DNA from: Streptomyces xantholiticus | Lineage (GTDB): Bacteria > Actinomycetota > Actinomycetes > Streptomycetales > Streptomycetaceae | Assembly (NCBI RefSeq): GCF_014651015.1 | Contig: NZ_BMWB01000006.1 | Span: 124,001 to 188,000 of the forward strand | Direction: 5' to 3' | DNA length: 64,000 bases | In this document: positions 37,135 through 45,574 of the stretch, piece after piece | How positions within the stretch are numbered: the stretch's first letter is position 1 | Layout of the letters: the number at the start of each line of letters is the position of its first letter | Translations under genes and position numbers: made by a program | Notes under the pieces: model-generated | Told to the model about the DNA's origin: nothing | The model's database searches: none | Seen by the model: the letters and a program-made list of their open reading frames with translations, nothing else

Positions 37135-37174
37135 GTCCGGCGGTCGGGGGCGGTTCACGCGGGGCCGGTTCCAT
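37034..37174 (-). CDS. Possible leader ORF overlapping VOC gene start
   Basis: 46 codons from ATG at 37174 with GGAGGAGGAAC directly upstream, a much better site than any in front of the VOC gene. It reads in another frame across the VOC start and stops at 37034. The peptide is Pro/Arg/Asp-rich with no family. Either a coupled leader peptide or evidence of a frameshift joining this start to the VOC frame. Confidence 0.3.
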   Translation of the reverse strand: MEPAPREPPPTAGHDDERELDPDSDRPRGRVRRGVRRPLLGQPHGT

Positions 37175-37349
37175 GTTCCTCCTCCGGGAGCCGACCGGCG
37201 AACGCGACGGTTACTGTCGGTGTTCAGGCGGAGCCTCCTGCCCATGGCCCCTCTCCTGGCGCGGGTGCCCCGGGCGGGGGCGCCCGTAACGCCCGGATGG
37301 CCGTACCGTCCGCGCGCCCGACTCGATGGCGGCCTCTCCCCAGCGCTCC

Positions 37350-37374
37350 GTATGCCGGGCGTGGCAGTGGGTAG
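37350..37374 (+). promoter_or_regulatory. SigB-type promoter candidate for VOC gene, leaderless
   Basis: GTAT at 37350-37353, 15-nt spacer, GGGTAG at 37369-37374. The predicted start coincides with the ATG at 37384 within a few nt; no ribosome site is present, consistent with leaderless translation. Confidence 0.45.
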
Positions 37375-37383
37375 CCGCAGTGC

Positions 37384-37785
37384 ATGACCACCCAGAAGAC
37401 CAGCGTCCTCGTCCTCGACGCCGCCGAACCCATGGAACTGGCCGAGTTCTACGCAGGGCTGTTCGGCGCGGAGATACGCCTCGGCAGCGACCCCGATTTC
37501 GTGGAGGTCGTCGGCCACGGCGGCGTGCACCTGGCGATGCGCCGCGACCACGGCTACGCGCCGCCCAGCTGGCCCCGGCCGGAGGACTCGCAGCAGTCGC
37601 ATCTGCGTATCCAGGTCGCCCGCGACGATCTGGACGCCGCGGAGCGGGAGGCGGTCGGCCTGGGGGCCCGGCCGGTGGATTCCAACCACCGGCGCGGGCC
37701 CCACGAGGAACGCATCTTCTCCGATCCGGCCGGTCATTCCTTCTCCCTGGCGGTGTCCCCGGCCCCCGCCGAGACGCGGCCCTGA
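37384..37785 (+). CDS. VOC/glyoxalase-like domain protein
   Basis: 133 residues, ATG at 37384. Single glyoxalase-like module: SVLVLDAAEPMELAEFYAGLFGAEI, VEVVGHGGVHLAMRR, HLRIQVARDDLDAAEREAVGLGA, IFSDPAGHSFSL. Short VOC proteins dimerise to make a metal site; the substrate is unknown. Ends 8 nt before the convergent DJ-1 stop, with no room for a terminator. Confidence 0.85.
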   Translation: MTTQKTSVLVLDAAEPMELAEFYAGLFGAEIRLGSDPDFVEVVGHGGVHLAMRRDHGYAPPSWPRPEDSQQSHLRIQVARDDLDAAEREAVGLGARPVDSNHRRGPHEERIFSDPAGHSFSLAVSPAPAETRP

Positions 37786-37793
37786 GCCCAGGG

Positions 37794-38498
37794 TCAGCGG
37801 CCTGCCAGCGCCTCCACCACCCGCTGTGCGGTGTCCGCGCTCGACTGCGGGTTCTGGCCGGTGATCAGAGTGCCGTCGACGACGACCCTGCTCGCCCATG
37901 CGTCACCCGGCCGGACCACCGCGCCGAGCTCTCGCAGACGGGACTCGACCAGGTACGGCGACTTGTCGCCGAGTCCGCCCTGCCGCTCCTCCTCGTCGCT
38001 GAAGACCGTCAGCTCGCGGCCGGTGAAGGTGAAGGAACCGTCCTCCTTCACGGCGCTGAGCAGCGCCGCCGGGCCGTGGCAGAGCGCCGCGACGATCTTC
38101 CCGCCCTCCTCGGCGTCGTTCAGCAGCCGGCCGAGGTCCGTGCTGACGGCGAGGTCGGCCATCGGCGCGTGGCCGCCCGGGATGTACACGGCGTCGTAGT
38201 CTCCGGCCGACACACCCGAGAGGTCGGTGGGGCGGGCTAGTTCTTCGTCGAGGGCGTCCAGGTACGCCAGGAACCTCTCGGCGTCCGCCTTCTCGACGCC
38301 GCCGCGCTCGTCGAGGCTGATCGGGTCCACGGTCGGCCGAACACCGCCCGGGGTCGCGATGTCCACTTCGTGGCCGGCTGCCTGCAGCACCTCGTGCGAC
38401 GCGGCCACCTCCTCGGCCCAGAAGCCGGTGGGATGGCTGGTGCCGTCCGACAGCTTCAGGCTGTCGGCACCGGAAACGACCATGAGGATCTTCGACAT
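37794..38498 (-). CDS. DJ-1/PfpI family protein, Hsp31/glyoxalase III-like
   Basis: 234 residues, ATG at 38498. Contains SHPTGFWAEEVAASHEVLQAAGHEVDIATPGG, YDAVYIPGGHAPMADL, and the nucleophile elbow VAALCHGPAAL with Cys140-His141; Glu29/30 in FWAEE is the usual acidic partner. Matches the Hsp31-type class, which includes glyoxalase III/deglycase enzymes acting on methylglyoxal. Divergent from a LysR gene across a palindrome, a typical regulator-target pair. Confidence 0.9.
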   Translation of the reverse strand: MSKILMVVSGADSLKLSDGTSHPTGFWAEEVAASHEVLQAAGHEVDIATPGGVRPTVDPISLDERGGVEKADAERFLAYLDALDEELARPTDLSGVSAGDYDAVYIPGGHAPMADLAVSTDLGRLLNDAEEGGKIVAALCHGPAALLSAVKEDGSFTFTGRELTVFSDEEERQGGLGDKSPYLVESRLRELGAVVRPGDAWASRVVVDGTLITGQNPQSSADTAQRVVEALAGR

Positions 38499-38615
38499 GG
38501 AAAGTCCTTAACTTCGCTCGGAGCCAGGCTCGGAATCGGGATCGGCTGCCGTGTGGCAGCGTCGATCGGGACAACACCAGCTTTGCCCCTGCTCCATCCG
38601 CGGGCATCATGAGCG

Positions 38616-38631
38616 TCATAAGTTCTCTTAT
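38616..38631. promoter_or_regulatory. Candidate LysR operator palindrome
   Basis: CATAAG-TTCT-CTTATG, perfect 6-bp arms, in the divergent gap between the DJ-1 and LysR genes, 14 nt before the LysR start. AT-rich compared with its surroundings. Not a strict T-N11-A, but the position supports autoregulation. Confidence 0.5.
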
Positions 38632-38645
38632 GGAATGAGTGTTGT

Positions 38646-39551
38646 GTGCCCGGCCTCGATCTGCTGTCGACCTTCGTGGAGATATACCGCTGCGGATCGC
38701 TGTCCGCGGCCGCCGAGCGGCTGGGCCTCACCCAGCCGGCGGTGAGCGGCCAGCTGGCCAGGCTGGAGGACCAGCTGGGCGAACAGTTGTTCCTCCGCTC
38801 ACGCAAGGGCGTCACTCCCACCGCCCACGCCGCCGACCTCGCCGCCCGTATCGGCACCCACCTCGACGAGCTGCGCGCCGCACTGGAGCCGTCGGCGGCG
38901 GGGGCGGCCCATGTCGGGACGGTACGGATCGCGGGTCCCGGCGAACTGATGGCCATGAGGGTGCTGCCCACGCTCGCGCCGCTGACCACCCGGGGGCTGC
39001 GGATCCATGTCACGCTGGGCCTCGCCAAAGACCTGCTGGCCGCGCTCTCGGCGGGGCAGGTGGACCTGGTGGTGTCCTCCATAAGGCCGACGCAGCAGGA
39101 GATCGCGGCCACACCGCTGGTCGACGAGGAGTTCGTCCTGGTCGGCCCGCCGTCCCTGGCCCGCAGTGTCGACAGCGCGCGGCTGGCCGCCGACCCGGTG
39201 GACGCGCTCGCGCATCTCCCGCTGGTCGGTTACGCGGACGATCTGCCGATCGTGCGCCGCTACTGGCTGAGCGAGTTCAACCGCCGACCGCCGAACCACA
39301 TCGCCGTGATCGTCCCGGACCTGCGCGCCGTCCTGGCCGCGGTCGTCGCGGGCGCCGGGGTGAGCGCGCTCCCCCGGTACCTCGCCGAGCCGGCGCTCTC
39401 CGCGGGCTCCGTGGAACTGCTGCACGAGCCCGCCGCCCCGCCGCTCAACACGCTCTACCTGGCCACCCGCGCCGGAGCCCTGGTCCACCCGCCGCTGGCT
39501 CTCGTACACGACCACCTCCGCAGCCGCGCCCACTCGTGGGTTGCGCTGTGA
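38646..39551 (+). CDS. LysR-family transcriptional regulator
   Basis: 301 residues from GTG at 38646. N-terminal winged HTH (LDLLSTFVEIYRCGSLSAAAERLGLTQPAVSGQLARLEDQLGEQLFLRSRKGVTPTAHA), then the PBP2-like effector domain (GTVRIAGPGELMAMRVLPTLAP, LRIHVTLGLAKDLLAALSAGQVDLVVSS). Divergent from the DJ-1/Hsp31-like gene, its probable target; inducer unknown, maybe a reactive aldehyde. Confidence 0.92.
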   Translation: MPGLDLLSTFVEIYRCGSLSAAAERLGLTQPAVSGQLARLEDQLGEQLFLRSRKGVTPTAHAADLAARIGTHLDELRAALEPSAAGAAHVGTVRIAGPGELMAMRVLPTLAPLTTRGLRIHVTLGLAKDLLAALSAGQVDLVVSSIRPTQQEIAATPLVDEEFVLVGPPSLARSVDSARLAADPVDALAHLPLVGYADDLPIVRRYWLSEFNRRPPNHIAVIVPDLRAVLAAVVAGAGVSALPRYLAEPALSAGSVELLHEPAAPPLNTLYLATRAGALVHPPLALVHDHLRSRAHSWVAL

Positions 39552-39714
39552 ACGCCCGTACGTCTGTTGAAACAGGGCGGTAGGTACGGAGCGCCGTGGC
39601 CGAAAGCCGACGTGCGGGCCTGCCGCCAAGTACGTTCGCCTGTACCACCGTCCCGGCTCTCCCTAGCATGTGGATCCCACAGAACCGGATCTCCACGACG
39701 CGGGCGAGGACTGG

Positions 39715-40524
39715 ATGCAGAGCGTGTGGCGCCCCGACGCCATCGACACCAAAGTGCCCAGTGTGGCACGCATGTACGACTATCTCCTGGGGGGCGACGA
39801 CAACTACCAGGCCGACCGCGACGCTTGCGAAGAGCTGCTGAAGCAGGTTCCCAGCAGCAAGACGCTCGCCGTCAACAACCGCAACTTCCTGCGGCGTGTC
39901 GTACGACTGCTGGCGAGCGAGTACGGCATCCGCCAGTTCATCGACCACGGATCCGGTCTGCCGACCCAGGACAACGTCCACCAGGTCGCGCAGGCGGTCG
40001 ATCCCGAGTCGAGGGTTGTCTACGTCGACAACGACCCGATCGTCCTCGCGCACGGCCGCGCCCTGCTGGACGAGAACGACCGTACGACCGTCATCCAGGC
40101 CGACATGCGTGACACCGACGGCATCTTCGACCACGAGGAGACCCGGCGGCTCATCGACTTCAGCAAACCGGTCGCGGCCCTGTTCGTGTCGGTGATGCAC
40201 TGCATTCCGGACGAGGACGACCCGGCCGCGCTGGTGCGGCGGGTCGCGGCACGGCTGGTGCCGGGAAGCTTCCTGGTCGTCTGCCAACTGGTGAGCGACC
40301 GGCCCGAGATCCGCACGTTCGTCACCGACTTCATGGCGCAGGTCACCCACGACCACTGGGGCCGGGTGCGCGAGGAGCACGAGGTCGCCGCGTATCTGGA
40401 CGGCATGGAGATCCTCGAGCCGGGACTGGTGGAGGTCTCCACCTGGCGTCCCGACAACGATCTGGCGCCGGTGCAGCAGACCGACGAATGGATCGAGTGG
40501 GGCGGCGTCGCGCGCCTGCCGTAG
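39715..40524 (+). CDS. DUF574 SAM-dependent methyltransferase
   Basis: 269 residues from ATG at 39715 (GAGGA 4 nt upstream); a GTG at 39670 would add 15 residues but has no ribosome site. Signature of this large Streptomyces family: DAIDTKVPSVARMYDYLLGGDDNYQADRDACEELL near the start, NRNFLRRVVRLLASEYGIRQFIDHGSGLPTQDNVHQVAQAVDPESRVVYVDNDPIVLAHGRALL (motif I/II), then ALFVSVMHCIPDEDDP. Targets unknown. Ends at a strong bidirectional terminator. Confidence 0.88.
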   Translation: MQSVWRPDAIDTKVPSVARMYDYLLGGDDNYQADRDACEELLKQVPSSKTLAVNNRNFLRRVVRLLASEYGIRQFIDHGSGLPTQDNVHQVAQAVDPESRVVYVDNDPIVLAHGRALLDENDRTTVIQADMRDTDGIFDHEETRRLIDFSKPVAALFVSVMHCIPDEDDPAALVRRVAARLVPGSFLVVCQLVSDRPEIRTFVTDFMAQVTHDHWGRVREEHEVAAYLDGMEILEPGLVEVSTWRPDNDLAPVQQTDEWIEWGGVARLP

Positions 40525-40554
40525 GGCGGGCCGCGCATCGCGGAGGAAAGGCTG

Positions 40555-40583
40555 CGCCGAGTTGCCCGAGGGGCAACTCGGCG
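40555..40583. terminator. Bidirectional terminator between methyltransferase and XRE genes
   Basis: Perfect 13-bp stem (40555-40567 against 40571-40583) with a GAG triloop, between convergent stops at 40524 and 40608. Confidence 0.8.
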
Positions 40584-40607
40584 AGCCGCAGGCCTCCTAC
40601 GGACGGG

Positions 40608-41510
40608 TCAGAGGCTCTTGATGCGCTGCTGGATCAGCTCCAGCGACTGCTGGGGCGTGAGCGCGCATGCGCCGAGGCGGTCCAGCATGTCGCGGTACTG
40701 CTCGACGGCCCGGGGCTTCTGGCTGAAGGTGCTGTCGGTCAGATGCTCGATGTAGACCGCGTCCTTCAGGTCGCCCAGGGAGAAACGCAGATAGGTCACC
40801 CCCGTACCGACACCCACCGACGCCGTCACCTCCAGCGGCGCGACCTGCAGCGTCACCCGGGGCCGCTCCATCATCGAGACCAGATGCAGTAGTTGCTCGT
40901 GCATCACATGGGGCCCGCCCACCGAACGCATCAGCACGGACTCGTCGATCACGGCCCACAGGCGCGGTGCGTCCGGCTGGTCGAGCTGCCGCTGGCGTTC
41001 CTGACGCAGTTCGACCCTGCGCTGCACCTCGTGTGCGAGGAGATGCCCCGGACCGGAACGGACGACGGCATCGGTGTACGCCGGCGTCTGCAGAAGCCCC
41101 GGCACATAGAACGGCTCGTAGGTTCGGATGGTCGCCGCCGCTCCCTCGAGGGCGACCAGCGGCGCGAAGAAGTCGGAGAGAACGTCACTGAACGAGCGCC
41201 ACCAGTCCGATTGACGGGACTGGGAGACCAGGCGCATGAATTCGGCGACCTGCTCCTCCGCCTCCACGCCGTACAGACCCAGCAGGGCCACGGCGTCGGC
41301 CGGCTTGCAGCCGTGGCGGCCCAGCTCGATCCGGCTGGTCTTGGACCGGGAGAAGCCCAGCCGGGTGTCGACGTCAGCGGGGTCGAGTCCAGCCTTCACC
41401 CGCAGTTGGCGCAGCTTGCCGCCGAGGATGAGCCTCAGGGCGGTCGGGTTGTTCTCGACCGCTCCCAGCGGCCGGACGAACAACGACGGACTCGGTTCGG
41501 CTGCAGCCAT
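40608..41510 (-). CDS. XRE-family HTH regulator with DUF5753 domain
   Basis: 300 residues, ATG at 41510 with GGAG upstream. N-terminal HTH (~30-85: LGGKLRQLRVKAGLDPADVDTRLGFSRSKTSRIELGRHGCKPADAVALLGLY) and C-terminal DUF5753 (~110-295: VALEGAAATIRTYEPFYVPGLLQTPAYTDAVV, LWAVIDESVLMRSVGG, MHEQLLHLVSMMERPRVTLQVAPL). This is the WhiJ-type family of Streptomyces, usually beside DUF397 and an anti-sigma-like ATPase, as here. Regulates development or secondary metabolism in known cases. The DUF397 gene lies upstream on the same strand. Confidence 0.9.
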   Translation of the reverse strand: MAAAEPSPSLFVRPLGAVENNPTALRLILGGKLRQLRVKAGLDPADVDTRLGFSRSKTSRIELGRHGCKPADAVALLGLYGVEAEEQVAEFMRLVSQSRQSDWWRSFSDVLSDFFAPLVALEGAAATIRTYEPFYVPGLLQTPAYTDAVVRSGPGHLLAHEVQRRVELRQERQRQLDQPDAPRLWAVIDESVLMRSVGGPHVMHEQLLHLVSMMERPRVTLQVAPLEVTASVGVGTGVTYLRFSLGDLKDAVYIEHLTDSTFSQKPRAVEQYRDMLDRLGACALTPQQSLELIQQRIKSL

Positions 41511-41600
41511 CGGGCGCTCCTGCGGAGGGATAGGGACGAGGACAGTATCCAGCACTCACGTGGCGAAGCCATGGCAAAGACGCCCGCCCCGGTGCGATTT

Positions 41601-41834
41601 TCAGCCGATCATCCCGTCGAAGCCCCCGTCGCATACGCCCGCCACGAAAGCCGAGAACTCGTCACATGTGCAGACGAGCGCCGGCCCCTGCGGGTCGCGG
41701 GAGTTGCGGATCGCGATCCGGTCACCTGGCAGTGTCGCCATCTCCACGCAGTTGCCCGTTGCGTTGCTGTGACTGCTCTTGATCCAGGTCACCGACTCCA
41801 GCGCACTGGCCTGCATTCCGTTGACGAATTCCAC
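41601..41834 (-). CDS. DUF397 family protein
   Basis: 77 residues from GTG at 41834; ATG at 41816 would give 71 and remains possible. Core ESVTWIKSSHSNATGNCVEMATLPGDRIAIRNSRDPQGPALVCTCDEFSAFVAGV matches DUF397, a small Streptomyces family whose members interact with XRE/DUF5753 regulators (WhiJ system) and are thought to antagonise them. Two cysteines. Located between the XRE gene and the divergent ATPase. Confidence 0.88.
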   Translation of the reverse strand: MEFVNGMQASALESVTWIKSSHSNATGNCVEMATLPGDRIAIRNSRDPQGPALVCTCDEFSAFVAGVCDGGFDGMIG

Positions 41835-41897
41835 TCCGGGTCAACTCCTCATTGCTCGCACATGCGTTCACCGGGATTCCGCCACTGCAATCCCAGC

Positions 41898-41907
41898 TGC
41901 AATTGCA
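41898..41907. promoter_or_regulatory. Palindrome and CTGCAAT direct repeats in WhiJ-type intergenic region
   Basis: TGCAATTGCA palindrome (41898-41907); CTGCAAT also occurs in direct repeat at 41885-41891 and 41897-41903, one helical turn apart. Lies between divergent DUF397 and ATPase genes, so a possible binding site for the XRE regulator. Confidence 0.4.
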
Positions 41908-41980
41908 TCATCGGTCGCGCTCGACAATACTCGCCCTCCGTCTGCTGTCGAACGGCAAAGCCCGCAGGGAGACATGACCA

Positions 41981-42544
41981 GTGACGACTTACATGCCCTC
42001 CTCCCCGGGCACCGGCTCCGGGCATGAGGGCGGGGGGCCACCGGCCCGAAGTGGCGTGAAATCTCCGCCCGGCGCGCTCGCCCCCGATGAGCCGGAACCC
42101 GGTCCGAACGACGTGGTCGTGCCCCGCGGCTTCTCCGCCTGCGGACTGGACGGCAATCCGCAGAACGCGGGCATGGCAAGGAAGTTCGCGGCACACACTC
42201 TTCACGAGTGGGCGCTGCAGTCACTCGTCGCGGACGTCGAGCTGATCGTCAGTGAGCTCGTGGGCAACGCCGTGCGGCACGCCGTTCCCCCCGCAGCCCC
42301 GGGTACGGCCGAGTACCCGGTCTGGCTCGGCCTCTTCCGCTACACCCGCAGTCTCGTCTGCGCCGTCACCGACCCCAGTCCTGCCCCGCCACGCATGGCC
42401 GACCCCGGCTCGGAGGCGGCGGGCGGGCGCGGGCTGATCCTGATCAACGCGCTGAGCGACACCTGGTCCTGGCGCCCGACGCCCCCTCGGGGCAAGACCG
42501 TCTGGGCGAGCCTGCCGCTGCCGCAAGGGCACCGCACCGCCTGA
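41981..42544 (+). CDS. ATP-binding anti-sigma-like protein of WhiJ-type locus
   Basis: 187 residues from GTG at 41981 (AGGGAG ~10 nt upstream). The first 45 residues are Pro/Gly-rich; then GHKL fold with N-box VELIVSELVGNAVRHAVP, AVTDPSPAPPRM and G-box GGRGLILINALSDTWSWRP, ending PRGKTVWASLPL. Resembles RsbW-like ATPases but is encoded beside XRE/DUF5753 and DUF397, the standard WhiJ-locus trio, here split divergently. Partner sigma or regulator unknown. Confidence 0.87.
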   Translation: MTTYMPSSPGTGSGHEGGGPPARSGVKSPPGALAPDEPEPGPNDVVVPRGFSACGLDGNPQNAGMARKFAAHTLHEWALQSLVADVELIVSELVGNAVRHAVPPAAPGTAEYPVWLGLFRYTRSLVCAVTDPSPAPPRMADPGSEAAGGRGLILINALSDTWSWRPTPPRGKTVWASLPLPQGHRTA

Positions 42545-42574
42545 CGGACCCGCCGGACCCGGTCGGGCGGGGCA

Positions 42575-43279
42575 TCAGGACCGCGACCCCGGTGCTCCTC
42601 GCACGAGGATCCGGCGCCCGGTCACCCGTTCGGGCGTCAGAACGATCCACAGCTCACGGTCACCACCGGCCCAGGGCGCGCTGTACGCCTGGTGCTCCAG
42701 CTTCGAGACGGCGTCCTCCTCGGTGACCGCGCGGGCGCCACCGACCGCCAGCACGCTCCAGCCCTGGCTGAACGCGTCGTCGATGTGATCCACCTCGAAG
42801 GCGGTCTCGGTGCCCGCTGCCTCTGCGGGAACGGCGTCCGGTGCCGTACGGAAGGCGATCCGCCCCTCGGTGACGAGGTAGTTGACCGGGAGGATCGCGG
42901 GGCCTTCCGGGGTGGTGACGGCGACCCGGCCCACGCCGTGCGTGCCCAGCAGCGCCCAGCACTGGTCGTGGCCGAGCTCCACCAGCTCCGGCCGGTCGCC
43001 GGCGATGCCGATGCCGGGCGGCAGCTCGGCACCGCCACCGGTCAGGGCGGTGACGGTCGTCTCCAGGGCGTCCGCCAGCCGCAGCAGGAAACCCATGCCC
43101 GGTGTCGCGGTCTTCTCCTCGAGGTACTCGATGTATCCGGGTGCGGAGCCGGCCCGCAGGGCGACATCCTCGCGGGAGAGCCCGAGCTGCTGCCGACGCG
43201 TGGCCACCCGTCGGCCGATGTCCCCCTTCGGGTGCCCGGGACCGGGGGCGCCGTGTCCGGTCTGCGGTTGTTCGGGCAT
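42575..43279 (-). CDS. HTH plus pyridoxamine 5'-phosphate oxidase-like fusion
   Basis: 234 residues from ATG at 43279. N-terminal XRE-type HTH (~20-80: GRRVATRRQQLGLSREDVALRAGSAPGYIEYLEEKTATPGMGFLLRLADAL) fused to a split-barrel PPOX-like flavin domain (~95-225: LGHDQCWALLGTHGVGRVAVTTPEGPAILPVNYLVTEGRIAFRTAP, FEVDHIDDAFSQGWSVLAVGGARAV). Probably a flavin- or F420-responsive regulator, or an oxidoreductase tethered to DNA. This fusion is fairly common in Streptomyces; its target is unknown. Confidence 0.87.
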   Translation of the reverse strand: MPEQPQTGHGAPGPGHPKGDIGRRVATRRQQLGLSREDVALRAGSAPGYIEYLEEKTATPGMGFLLRLADALETTVTALTGGGAELPPGIGIAGDRPELVELGHDQCWALLGTHGVGRVAVTTPEGPAILPVNYLVTEGRIAFRTAPDAVPAEAAGTETAFEVDHIDDAFSQGWSVLAVGGARAVTEEDAVSKLEHQAYSAPWAGGDRELWIVLTPERVTGRRILVRGAPGSRS

Positions 43280-43858
43280 GGCGGGCACCTTTCCCGTGTC
43301 GGTCCGCCGGCTGGGGCGACGCACGGCCTCGCCGCGCATGTTCACGGTAGCCAGCGGGCCGCAGGGCCGCACGACGGCCGTTCCGGAGCGTCGCCACCCA
43401 GCCGGGGCCATACCTCGTGGATGCCTCGGGCCGGACGAGCGGCCGCACGGCCGGTCGACGACGGCTTCGAGGCGGCCGCACGGGCCGGGCGCCCCGTGGC
43501 TCCGCCCGCCGCCTGACCTGTACCGCCCATGTCCGGGCCGGTGCGCTGTTCCCCGACGCCGGAACCGTGCCGCGGCCGCCGCTGCCTGCCTGCCGCAGGC
43601 GGCGGTGCGGATGCCGCGGCCCGCGCCGGAGCGACGCAGCCGGCCGCACCCCTCAAGGGCACGTCGGGCGTCGGGGCAGGAGAGGGCGTTGATCGCGCCG
43701 TTCACAGCAGCGGCGGTGCTCGGGGCCTGGGACGGGAAAGGGCCGACGGGCAGTGTCCGGCGTCCTGCTCCGGTGGATCTGCGCCGCGGTGCTGCTTGCG
43801 GCGGCCACATCAAGGGACGCAGTACCGTGCGGCTCTGCCCGGACCGGAACGTTCGGTA
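43280..43858. other. Gap without recognisable gene
   Basis: 579 bases upstream of the HTH-PPOX gene and downstream of the CstR-like gene. Long open frames exist because of the high GC content, but all are Arg/Ala/Pro/Gly-rich without motifs. A 62-codon frame at 43753 (plus) begins with a hydrophobic stretch but has no ribosome site. Perhaps a decayed gene. Confidence 0.45.
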
Positions 43859-44176
<318 letters not shown>

Positions 44177-44265
44177 CTACGTACGGGGTGTCGCCCAGTA
44201 CGAAGACCGCCGCACAACGTCCGGAAGCAGACCCCGCACCCCTGACAGGAAACGGAGCGCCCCGC

Positions 44266-44832
44266 GTGACCACTCCCACCGCCCTCGCCCCCGCCCAGGC
44301 ACGCGCCCGGCTGCACGAGCTGACCGTCATCGATGTGCGCACCCCCGGTGAGTACGCATCCGGCCATCTGCCGGGCGCCCACAACATCCCGCTCGACCAT
44401 CTCGAGGCGGTACTGCCCGCGCTGCGGACCGCGGCCGGCCGGGGCGACCTCCTCATGGTCTGCGCCTCCGGGGCCCGCTCCGCCACGGCCTGCGCGACCC
44501 TCGCCGAGAACGGCATCACCGCCGCCACCCTCACCGGCGGCACGTCCGCCTGGGCCCGGCTCGGTCACCACGTGCACCGCCCGGCCGGGGAGCGCACGGT
44601 ATGGGCGATGGAGCGGCAGGTCCGCCTCGCGGCCGGGTCTCTGGTCCTGACAGGTCTCGCGGTGGGACGGCGCCGGCCCGCGGCCCGCTGGCTCTCCGCC
44701 GGCATCGCCGGCGGCCTGGTGTTCTCGGCGCTCACCGACACCTGCGGCATGGCCCGGGTGCTCGCCAAGCTCCCGCACAACCGGCCCCGGCCCGCAGACC
44801 TCGACGCCACGCTCGCCGCACTGTCCGGGTGA
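44266..44832 (+). CDS. Rhodanese-domain protein with C-terminal DUF2892-like membrane segment
   Basis: 188 residues from GTG at 44266 (GGAG 9 nt upstream). Residues ~8-110: rhodanese fold with VIDVRTPGEYASGHLPGAHNIPL and active-site loop CASGAR, Cys66 as persulfide carrier. Residues ~125-180: two hydrophobic stretches (VRLAAGSLVLTGLAVG, WLSAGIAGGLVFSALTDTCGMARVLAKLP), the YgaP-like DUF2892 tail, so the enzyme should sit at the membrane. Transfers sulfane sulfur to an acceptor; probably detoxifies persulfide or hydrogen sulfide. Likely repressed by the CstR-like protein. Confidence 0.9.
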   Translation: MTTPTALAPAQARARLHELTVIDVRTPGEYASGHLPGAHNIPLDHLEAVLPALRTAAGRGDLLMVCASGARSATACATLAENGITAATLTGGTSAWARLGHHVHRPAGERTVWAMERQVRLAAGSLVLTGLAVGRRRPAARWLSAGIAGGLVFSALTDTCGMARVLAKLPHNRPRPADLDATLAALSG

Positions 44833-44941
44833 GCCGAAGGGTGCCGGTGCGCCGCGGCGCCGGCTTTCGCCGGGGGCGCGCGAGACTTGTCGCAGGAGAA
44901 GACCGCAGGCAGCGCCGGGGCGTGAAGGGATCCGATGGGCG

Positions 44942-45562
44942 ATGAGACACCGCAGCGTGGCCGACCTGATGACTCCGCACGCCGTCGCCGTCCAGCGAGG
45001 CACCACGTTCAAGGAGATCGCCCGGCTGCTCGACGAGTACGGCATCACGGCGGTGCCCGTGATCGATGACGACCAGCGTCCCATCGGTGTCGTGTCGGAG
45101 GCCGACCTGCTGCGCAGCAAGACCTCCGGGGACGGCGCCGAGACGGCCGGCGAGCTGATGTCGAGCCCTGCCCTGGTGGCGGGGCCCGAGTGGAGTGCCG
45201 TCGAGGCCGCGAGGGTGATGGAGGAGCGCCGCGTCAAGCGGCTCCCGGTGGTCGACAGCCGCGGCGTTCTCATCGGCGTGGTCAGCCGCAGCGATCTGCT
45301 CCAGCTGTTCCTGCGGCGGGACCGGTCCATCCAGGAGGAGATCGTGGAGGACGTGCTCGCCGGGACACTCGGAGTCTCACCCGCCGCCGTCAGCGTCGAG
45401 GTGGCCGACGGCAGGGTCACCCTCAGCGGGACCCTGCGCCACCGCAGCCTGGTGCCGGTCGTCGTGCGGCTCTGCGAGAGCGTGGACGGCGTCGTCACGG
45501 TGGTGGACCGGCTGTCCTTCGAACACGACGACGCCCCGGACGGCGTCTCCGCGGTCGACTGA
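44942..45562 (+). CDS. CBS-pair plus BON domain protein
   Basis: 206 residues, ATG at 44942. Two CBS motifs (VADLMTPHAVAVQRGTTFKEIARLLDEYGITAVPV, IGVVSEADLL; then AGELMSSPALVAGPEWSAVEAARVMEERRVKRLPVVD, IGVVSRSDLLQLF) followed by a BON domain (~140-200: IQEEIVEDVLAGTLGVSPAAVSVEVADGRVTLSGTLRHRSLVPVVVRLCESVDGVVTVVDRL). This fusion is common in actinobacteria and is often stress- or hypoxia-induced (compare mycobacterial Hrp1-type CBS proteins). Ligand probably adenine nucleotide. Convergent with the GH65 gene, 12 nt apart. Confidence 0.9.
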   Translation: MRHRSVADLMTPHAVAVQRGTTFKEIARLLDEYGITAVPVIDDDQRPIGVVSEADLLRSKTSGDGAETAGELMSSPALVAGPEWSAVEAARVMEERRVKRLPVVDSRGVLIGVVSRSDLLQLFLRRDRSIQEEIVEDVLAGTLGVSPAAVSVEVADGRVTLSGTLRHRSLVPVVVRLCESVDGVVTVVDRLSFEHDDAPDGVSAVD

Positions 45563-45574
45563 CCCGACGTGGCG

